Below, piece after piece: positions 56,455 through 64,000 of a stretch of DNA of 64,000 nucleotides (within the stretch, counting starts at the first letter, position 1; every line of letters begins with the position of its first letter). The notes beneath the pieces are model-generated. The model saw nothing but the letters and a program-made list of their open reading frames with translations, made no database searches and was not told where the DNA came from. Made by a program: the position numbers and the translations under genes. This DNA is from Gaeumannomyces sp. JS-464. Taxonomy: Eukaryota > Ascomycota > Sordariomycetes > Magnaporthales > Magnaporthaceae. The stretch spans positions 1,054,001-1,118,000 of the forward strand of contig NGZR01000005.1 of assembly GCA_002197995.1 (NCBI GenBank), written 5' to 3'.

Positions 56455-57784
56455 GCTTACACCTCCACATTACAGCGCGGCGCTCTTTAAGTACTTGACA
56501 AAGCAAAACTTGACTTTTGAGGAAATCGCCGCTGTCGAAACTTTTGAAGCACGCAGCTTTTAAAGTAAGTTAATAAAGCGCCCACTGCTTTTTTTTCGCG
56601 GTCTCCTTGCTGGCGGAATCCTTGGTTTCGTTTTTTCGAAGCGATAAAGGGTTAACTACGGCTTCGACCAAAGCCGCAACCCGCCGACACGGCTCGCCGT
56701 TCCCTACCGAGCCACGGATTGTCTTTTAGCCCGTTCGGAATATTTACATCCGGAAGTCGTAATGCTTTTAAAAGCTTTAAACTCGTATTACGGCGGTTTT
56801 TTCGACGACGAGCTGTTTTTTGCCTTTACCCACCTTTTTAAAACAAACCAGTCAAAATAGGACTACGATAAATGGGTACGGAACGCGGACTTTATGCCTT
56901 TTTCCTTCCGACACCTCGGCGGAATTAACATTAAGGATCGTGGGCAGTGTACCTAGTAAATCTTCCCTTGTTTTCGCTATTTTAAAGGCGCTATCGATTT
57001 TTTCCTTAGCCCAATCGTATATCCAAAGTTTATAAAAGAATTCCCTTTAAACTAAGTGCTGTGAATAACCCCTAACCTGGCCGCAATTGTTTTTACTGCC
57101 AGCTAACCAAGCATAACTAAAGCGGATGGGATTTCAAAAAAGAAAAAATCCACCTAACGACCGGCTTTTCGGGCACAAACGACTCCCAAAAGCTACTCCC
57201 GTTATTAATCCATCATTTTAATCTGCCCGACCAGAAGTACACGAACGGCCTGATTTTCGAGTATTTATTGCGAAATAAAAACAGCGTGATTTCGATTCCG
57301 CTACGCCGAGGCTCGTCGGCATTAAACGCCGAGCTGCTCCTCATCTGGTGGTAAACATGTCGGACAAGGTGCAGGTCATTTTAAACGTTAAAGCACAGAT
57401 TTTCGAATTGGGTAACGCCGAGGTTGCCCGGCGGTGGCTGAAAATGGAGTTTAAGGTTAGCTCTTACCGTAGAATAAAGGCTTACGTTTTCGTTAACGAC
57501 AAAAACGAGTTGCATATCGTAAACCTTAAAAGCCACACCGAGCCCTTCCAAACGTCGCCCTTTTATCGCCAACTCGACGTGTGCCTTGTTTTCCTTAACG
57601 AAGCGCACATTCGAAGTACGGATTTTAAGCTTCCCGACCACTATCAAGCTGCTTTAACCCTCGGAGCCAACCTTACCAAAAACAGGCTAATGCAGGTAGC
57701 GATGCGAATGCGAAAGCTTGGAAAAGGCCAGTCCATTACATTTTATATCCCGCAAAAGATCGAAACCAGGATTTTCCAGCAGTA

Positions 57785-57833
57785 AGTCAAGACCCCTGTT
57801 TTGCGCCACCCCCACTTCCGGCCACCCCAATTC
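57785..57833 (+). repeat. Left terminal inverted repeat of pogo/Fot1 element
   Basis: 49 bases, matching the reverse complement of 59596-59645 with a single one-base indel in a C run. Confidence 0.9.
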
Positions 57834-59595
57834 CAACCACCTGATTTTTAACGCGTCAACTTTAACGCGTCGCCATTTAACGAGCAATTAATCTTTTAAC
57901 CTCTTTTTTGGGGCATTTTAATGCCGAACCCTTTATAAAGCAATATACGGAAACGGAAATCGCGTGCGCCTTTAAGGGCGTGCGTGCCGGCGCTTTTGTT
58001 AAGTCGGCCTTAAAAACATAAGGTATCCCGAGGTTTACCTTCCGGCGCTGGATTAAAAGCGGCCTGCCCTCCTGCCGTGCACAAGCGCACCGTTAACGCG
58101 TTAACCTTTACCAAAAGCTTTTTTAGCTGATTAAGTGCTCGTTTAAATCGCTTTAGGGTACCTTCCGACCTACGGAAAGTTGCGCTATATCGCCAGCCGT
58201 ACCTTCGAACAAAGCGGCGACTTTTAAGCCCTCGGGAAGCGTTGGGTGGCTCGTTTTTTAGCCAAATACCCGATTTTTAAAACCTAAAAAGCCCGGCGCA
58301 TAAAAAACGCACGCGTTAACGGCGCTTTAACGGAGGTGATCCGGGCGTGGTGGCCTCGTTTGGAAGTGCTTGCCGTTAAAACTATTAAGCTGGAAAACAA
58401 ATACAATTTCGACAAGTGCGGGCTTATAAAGGGCTTCGAATTTAACGGCCTCGTTTTAAGTATTAAAAGCTGCAAACCGTTGCAAAAAAAAGCCTTTAGC
58501 ACGCGAAGTTAAACAATTATTATCAAATGTATTTTAATTACTGGAAAAGCGCTCGACCTTTTTTGTTATTTTTAAAAGTTTATTAATATAAAAGCAATGG
58601 TTTTTTTAAAAAATTAAAAGAAATTTAAGCTTTGGAAATTCCACGTAATATAAAAAGGTGGATAAACGATAAAACGGGTGTAAAGTGGCTTAAAAATATT
58701 TTCCTCCCAAATACGGTGCCGGCTACCCCCGGAAATCGCCGGCTTTTAGTTTTAAACGGCTACGAATCCCACGTAATAAAGGACTTTATATACTTTTGCA
58801 CATTTAACAACGTTTAACTCGTTTATTTGCCCGTTTACAACTTTTACGTTTTTTAGCCTTTCGATTTAGCGGTTTTTAGCACGGTTAAAAAAGGCTTACC
58901 GCTAGTATAACGGCTTTTTTACAGCCTTTTGCACGTTAATTGTAATAGGAAAACGTTATTTTTTTAACTGCTATTACAAAGCAAAAAAAGAGGCTTTTAT
59001 ACCCCGTATTATTAAGGCGGGTTAAGCCGCCACCGGCTTATGGCCTTTAAAAATTAGTAAACCTTTTATAAGCTTTTTCCTTTTTAAAAATAGCAACGCC
59101 AAAGCGTCCCAAATTGCAAAGGATGCTTTAAAAGCCGAAAGGGTTGCTTAAAATATCTATTTCAAATATTTCATACCATTTGATATGGTTATGGTAATTC
59201 CCAAAACGACCTTTTAAATGCGTACCCAAGTGGCCACTTTTGCCTACAACTTCCAGCTCGGCCGGACGGCCCGTTTATTATTCCAAAAGCTTACTAAGGC
59301 TTACAACGAAAAAAATATCGCTTTAGTTACGTGCGAGCAAAAAACCAGGCGCCTGGAGGCGGAATTAAAAGTTGCACGGCCGTTAAAAAAAAAAAAGGTG
59401 TTACCAGACATAAACGAGGCCTTTGTGCGGATTGGCGACATTAGGCGTGCATAACAAAAGAATGGCGATCTGCCAAGTGATCCACTAAAATCTCCTGCAT
59501 TTAACGATTTTAATGATATATCCGATTGTATTATAGTTGGCTAGGAAAGATTACAATTGCGGAATGAAATTGGCGTGTTGGATGCATGGTGTTGA

Positions 59596-59645
59596 GAATT
59601 GGGGTGGCCGGAAGTGGGGGGTGGCGCAAAACAGGGGTCTTGACT
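59596..59645 (-). repeat. Right terminal inverted repeat of pogo/Fot1 element
   Basis: 50 bases; identical to the left repeat except for one extra G. TA follows directly. Confidence 0.9.
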
Positions 59646-60786
59646 TATGTCGGCAAAAACTCGATCGAGGTTATGGATGTCCTCGAGTGGGCGATCCAAA
59701 AGACGTTCCTTGACTACCATTGGAGCATTCCCCTGTGGGCGGTGCAAGGGCGGAGGCACGCCCACCAAACGAGCATCTACTCGCAGACGGGCGGCGGGCA
59801 GATCACCTAGGACCTGGCGAGCAGGCTCCTCGAAGACGAAGCCCAAACGATCGACGACCTCTACCAGCCAGGCGAAATCCCTGCCTGCTTAGCATCGCAC
59901 GTTTTTTTCCCCTCCGCCTGGGTGTCTCTCGCCCGCACGAGCGCCGCCGCCATCGGCGATGCTCTGCGCATCCACGAGTTCCCCGCCGACGTCCGGACCA
60001 CGCGCGATTTCGCCCGCACGATCCAGGCGCCGGCAGCGCGGCCTGGCGGCGGCAAGACCCAGCTGGACCAGTACCAGCGGGCGGTGCGATAGGTCCTGAC
60101 CAGCACCCGCACCCGCACCCGCGGCGGCGACCACCGCCACCACCCCTCCGACGACGATGACGACGCCGCGGTGCGCACCATAGTCCTCATCAGCCCCTTC
60201 GCGGCCCAGGGCCTGCTGGAGGAGATCGCGGCGCACCGGAAGGTGGTCCTGCACCTGTACGCGCTCCGTTCGGCCATGGGTTTCCGCCCGCTCGACCACC
60301 TCCTGCTGCACGCGCGCCCGACGCCGCCGCCGACCTGGATGTGCCCGCTCAGGCTCAAGGCGCTGCTCAACGTCTTTGCCGGGCAGCTCTTCATGTCGTC
60401 CCACGACGAGTACAAGGCCGTCCGCGACATGTTTGGGCTCGACTGGAAGGCGGCCTAGGCGACGGGGTCATTGTCCATGCGGACGGCTTCATCGACCCGT
60501 CTTCAAGGGAGGAGGGGACCGGAACGGACGGAAGGGAGTTTGCGCGTTCACGGAGAGTCCCGTCCCATTTGTAAGTGATGTGATGGCTTCGGCTGCCCAG
60601 ATTCCGGCTTCGTCTTGTCAACGTATGTAATGGCTAACCCCTGAATCATCATCACAGCTTAAGATCCTCATGACCAAGATTCGCCAAGACTGCGAGAGCA
60701 TCGACAAGACACACGTCGGCATGATGCTGAACGGCGTCGTTCTCCGGGAGGAGGACTTCCGGGAGTCCCCATCTGTTCGGGGCTGA

Positions 60787-62050
60787 TGCCCGTCCCAAAT
60801 ATGCTTGTTTTTTGCGGTCTTTTTTATTAGTTTTTATTTCTCGGAACCCGGCCCCGGCTTTGTATGATACCTCAATCTTTAGTCGGTAACTGTCTCGTGT
60901 TTTGCTGTTATATCTATGAATGACTGTGCCAATGTTCGTCCCTGTGACTACCTAGGTAGGTATGGTTTTGTGCAGTAACTCGGATTACATCTTGGGGCTA
61001 CAGACTCCTATGCAGCTTAGCGCTAGCTTGGGATGGGAGCTCGGCTTTGGAGCTGTCGTTATGGAAGGGTTAGAGAAGTTAGCGCTGGCTGGTAGCATTG
61101 CTAAACTGGTACAATCAAATTCCTGGCTTAGGTCCATACGGCTGCGTAGTTTCGCGGAAAGGCTGCGGTCGGGTCGACAATGTGATTTCGGGGCATGGGA
61201 ACGGGCACGCGTTGGCATATCTTTGGGCTTCTTTGTTTTTCCTATTCTTTTTTTTTCCTGCTCTTTTTCCTGCTCTTTTTCCTGCTCTTTGCCTTACACA
61301 GGCAGCGGCCCCCACGAGCAGGAGTCTCGCTCGAGCGCGAACCTCAGTGATAGGTGAAGGTCCGCGGTGGTAGGAGCAGCAGACACATCTGTGTACTGTG
61401 TAACCATACCTCGACACGGCGTCAGCGGGGATGGTGTTGGGGCTGCCTCCCGCGAGCCGATGCCCGGCCGTTTCACACCGTTTTCCAGACCCGCGGCCAC
61501 AGGCTAGGCTATAAACCAACACAGCGAGAGAGAGGGCAAGCGACCGGCCGTGATTTTTCCGACTTGCACATAAGCGCGCTGAAAATAGTACACGGCCGGG
61601 TATCGCTACACAATTATGTGTAATTGACTGCGGCCGGGAATCGATTGGCCCCGGGCCCTTTGTCCTGCCGTCCGTTAGGCAGCGGCAACGAGATGGCCGT
61701 CGAGGAGGTCGGAGGGGGCCAACGGGGGCCTTGCCTGTCCCCTTCCCTCTCATCTATATCTTCCCTCTCTCTTTTCTTTTTCCTTTTCCTCCTTCTCCTC
61801 TATGCCATCCATTTCCAACATCTGCTCCTTTTACCCAGATATACGAGTATTTCTGCGTTGCAAAGCATAACGCTGACCGATGGCCCGTTTCGGTCTCCTG
61901 TCTATGGTGGTACAGCGCCCGAGTACCAATTAACTTTGCGAAAGCTGGTTCTTTATTCTCAATTCCTCATCAACAGTCAATCCACAACAAACAACGAAAG
62001 GTTGAAACCACCTCCCGCCCAGCGGCACGTCAGCTTTTTACCTCGCGACC
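60787..62050. other. Intergenic region, no supported gene
   Basis: GC-normal spacer right of the transposon block. Holds a short CT minisatellite and, at 61735-61800, a CT-rich tract that probably belongs to the promoter of the gene at 62051. Confidence 0.45.
61252..61290. repeat. 12-bp minisatellite (CTCTTTTTCCTG)n
   Basis: A little over three near-identical 12-bp units. Confidence 0.85.
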
Positions 62051-62925
62051 ATGAATGAAGGACGCCCAGCCGACTTCGCCGACTTTAGCAATCCCCAATG
62101 GCGCTGGCCTGCGTGGAAATTCGGGCTGCTCATGGAAGTCATGTTCGACGACCTCCACCCAAAGTACAACACGGCGTCTTGGGGCATCCTCAACCCTGGA
62201 GCATTCCACCACGACGTCAACGACTGCGCCACCCGCGCATCCACGATAGATGAGCTCCACGCGCTCCTCGACGAACGCCAGCAGCAGCGCATAAAGGGAC
62301 TGCGAGAGGCGTGGAAGGCAATTGCTAGAAAAATAATCTGGCATCCTGAAGAACAACTCCACGACGGCATCTGGGGACCTGCGGTTTGCTTCATCCGCCA
62401 TCCTACCATGGACCATCTTGTCCAGCTCTTCGAGGCGCTTCTGCCTACCGGGTTCTTCCCAGAGATTCAAATGCCGCCAAATTGCTCGGCGATGCCACCA
62501 TTTCCTCTAGAACCGACACCCGCCGATTCCGACCCACACCGGGGCCCAGCGAAGCCCCCCCAATCGTCGAGGAGCTGCCTGGAACACCCTCACAAGATGC
62601 CGAAGCAGGACCCCAGTCGCCAAAGCAGCCGCCGCGACCGACAGTCCCAATGCGAGACGCCGGAACCCAGACGGAATCCCGAGTGACCGAGAATAAAGCA
62701 AGGACACCATCCCGCAGGACGGGTGCCGCTGCCAGCAGGAAGCCTACCGCAGCGTCGCCGTCACGACCCGAGGACTCGCCCGGTGCTGAGAGATACAGCC
62801 TCCGACCGCGAACCGCTGCTGGCGTTGTAAAGGCCCGTTCTCCTGAACCGCCTGCTTCCACTGCAAGGGCCAAAGGAAGCACGCGTGGTCGAGGCGGAGG
62901 AAGGAGCAAAAAGACGAGAAAATGA
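62051..62925 (+). CDS. Uncharacterised basic, partly disordered protein
   Basis: Two exons, 62051-62451 and 62511-62925; the intron is 59 nt (GTTCTT donor, CTCTAG acceptor) and joins LLPTG to TDTRRF in phase. About 271 residues. The first 135 are a folded-looking, Trp-rich helical domain (FSNPQWRWPAWKFGLLMEVM, NTASWGILNPGAFHHDVNDC, LDERQQQRIKGLREAWKAIA). The rest is Pro/Ser/Arg-rich and disordered, ending in a basic tail with an RGR core (ARAKGSTRGRGGGRSKKTRK) like AT-hook or nuclear-targeting tails. A MRDAGTQTES motif lies in the linker. I recognise no family. Probably nuclear and nucleic-acid-binding, by inference from the tail alone. It sits 1.3 kb beyond the transposon-disrupted gene. Confidence 0.65.
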
Positions 62926-64000
62926 GAACAGACCCCGAGAGGCAGAATCACCAGGACTCAGAGGCCGACCTCATCTCCTTCGGATGGCCATGTAGGGACC
63001 GCTTCAGACACATATCTTTCCGCGCAGGTTTCTGCCGAGAGGTTGTCGGTGCTCGTCCCGTCCATGGTTTTTTGTTTTCCGCCTTGATTTGCTAGCCCGT
63101 AGCATCGTCCACCCAGAACCCCGCAGTCCTTCCTGCGCCTGGGAGATTCTCGTCGTGGCATGCATATCGAGCGGGGATGGTGCCGGTATAGTTTGCTATG
63201 TTTGGACCATCCCCACTGGGAGCGGGAGCGCGACTCGCTGCTAGTCCAGCTCCCCCACACGGCTCGGCTCGTTGCGGGCTGCATACTGTGGGGCAGGGGG
63301 GGGGGGGGGGGGGGGGGGCAAATGAAGCGCTTCGTTCGAGAATTCTTCCTTTCTCGCAACAGGACCTCGGCACTGCTTTTGGGGCACAGAATTCTGGAAA
63401 GGTCGAGGCGATCGGCCGACTGTCTTCACGAAGCCCGTCTAGATGGTATTAACCTCGCTATCCTATTCCGCATGGTTCGACAAGGATGACAGGAATCTTG
63501 CAGTTGCCACGCTCGCGGTTCTGGCTCCGGGCGTGTTGGCGTGTGGGCTATACTGGCACGCGATGTGCGCTGGCTTCACGGGCGCCTTCACCCACGCACG
63601 TGCTCGAGACGCTCGTCGGTGAGGACGGCAAGACCGCCTCCCCCAAGACCGGACGGACCGGGTACGACGTCCTGCCGATGGTGAACAACAGCGGTTCCGA
63701 CGGCGCGGTGATATCGACGGACTGGGGCACCAGACCACCATGGGATTCATGGACGGCGTCTTCAACCTGACGGCCAGCACCGGCAATCATAACTTCCACG
63801 CGGGGATCGCCGGGGCTGGAGGCCTAGTGGCGAGCTGGAACGCCGCCCTGGCCGGCTTCGTCGGCGCGGTGTCCGAATGGGCAAGGTAGTGGACGCGATC
63901 GTGCGTGGCCTGCAGCCCGACCGACATTATGCGCACAGCGAGCCCCGATCCCCTGGACTGGACGGTGCCGCCGCTGGCGATGCTGTGACTGTCCTTTGCG
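62926..64000. other. Right-end region, no firmly supported gene
   Basis: Contains a 23-G run and, near the right edge, possible coding fragments in two frames (ETLVGEDGKTASPKTGRTGY and, from the ATG at 63740, MGFMDGVFNLTASTGNHNFH continuing to a stop at 63889). These could be exons of one unrecognised gene, but no intron joins them convincingly. Confidence 0.4.
63296..63318. repeat. Poly-G tract (23 G)
   Basis: Uninterrupted run of 23 guanines. Long G runs are rare, G-quadruplex-prone and also a frequent site of sequencing length errors. Confidence 0.9.

Larger units (their letters stand above)
57785..59645 (+). mobile_element. pogo/Fot1-family DNA transposon, 1,861 bp, complete ends
   Basis: Ends AGTCAAGACCCCTGTTTTGC and its inverted counterpart, flanked by TA (57783-57784 and 59646-59647), the Tc1/mariner-pogo target duplication. 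Size is normal for Fot1. Inside, on the plus strand, a degraded transposase: HTH-like EIACAFKGVRAGAF and IPRFTFRRWIKSGLPSCRAQ regions, NGALTEVIRAWW-like, WLKNIFLPNTVPATPGNRRL, LLVLNGYESHVIKDFIYF (catalytic D replaced by N at 58755), FDLAVFSTVKKGL, and an open C-terminal stretch at 59218-59454 (KLTKAYNEKNIALVTCEQKT, RFVTIADIRRA-like ending). RIP-type changes throughout. Confidence 0.88.
56455..60786 (+). pseudogene. DUF3638/DUF3645 large-protein gene, 3' part, split by a pogo element
   Basis: Fragments of the C-terminal quarter of the ~3,000-residue fungal DUF3638 protein (often auto-named 'ubiquitinyl hydrolase'). Left part, 56455-57782: FKYLTKQNLTFEEIAAVETF, LLAGGILGFVFSKR, VNYGFDQSRNPPTRLAVPYR (DUF3645), YYGGFFDDELFFAF, TTGFSGTNDS-like, then DKVQVILNVKAQIFELGNAE and RMRKLGKGQSITFYIPQKIE. 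Right part, 59648-60786: SIEVMDVLEWAIQKTF, SIPLWAVQG, LLEDEAQTIDDLYQP, FARTIQ, VRTIVLISPFAAQGLLEEIA, NVFAGQLF. Intron 60571-60657 joins SPVPF to LKILMTKIRQDCESIDKTH. Damage: stops at 59808, 60090 and 60456, all one RIP-type transition from sense; two frameshifts near 60458 and 60520; a stop in VFSKR-x-RVNYG. The upstream three quarters of the gene is absent. Confidence 0.85.

Noticed and set aside
56455..57782. The 145-codon frame at 57348 as a stand-alone gene
   Set aside because: Its sequence is an internal piece of the DUF3638 family, continuous in homology with fragments on both sides.

Overview
The window is chromosomal DNA of a filamentous ascomycete (Pezizomycotina, most likely Sordariomycetes). 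The genes are GC-rich and broken by 49-140 nt spliceosomal introns. Promoters have CT-rich leaders. The protein families (LVIVD/choice-of-anchor B, DUF4360, NmrA-like, Clr5-ankyrin, GH105, Kre9/KNH-like, DUF3638) are typical of these fungi. The repeats have almost lost CpA and TpG while keeping CpG, the signature of repeat-induced point mutation (RIP). No species can be named from sequence alone.

Layout. 0-19.3 kb is a euchromatic arm with a secreted LVIVD protein, an MFS transporter, a DUF4360 secreted protein, an F-box protein, an NmrA-like oxidoreductase with two frame breaks, a putative very small protein behind a strong TATA box, and a single-pass Kre9/KNH-like membrane protein. 19.78-23.72 kb is a complete but RIP-degraded PIF/Harbinger-like DNA transposon with terminal inverted repeats, a TGA target duplication, a transposase relic and a convergent Myb/SANT relic. 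24.4-37 kb is a second gene island: a 1,218-residue Clr5-ankyrin protein, a small Cys-rich protein, a Thr-rich secreted protein with a frame break, a secreted HAD phosphatase and a GH105 unsaturated glucuronyl hydrolase.

37.7-59.6 kb is a RIP-saturated AT-rich block of nested transposons. A pogo/Fot1 relic is cut by Ty3/Gypsy chromovirus copy A. Copy A is cut by a complete 7.04 kb inverted copy B (TSD AAAAG) and by a 272 bp solo LTR (TSD AAATG). A truncated copy C lies to the left. Copies A and B share an unusual module between pol and the 3' LTR: tRNA-like Pol III boxes and an antisense coiled-coil ORF. At 57.8-59.6 kb a 1.86 kb pogo/Fot1 element sits at a TA dinucleotide inside the 3' end of a DUF3638/DUF3645 gene; the host reading frame matches exactly across the two flanks. 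60.8-64 kb returns to GC-rich DNA with one credible novel basic protein gene.

I see no CRISPR array, rRNA, convincing intact tRNA or biosynthetic cluster. Exon boundaries were inferred by eye from splice consensus and reading frame; none has transcript support here.
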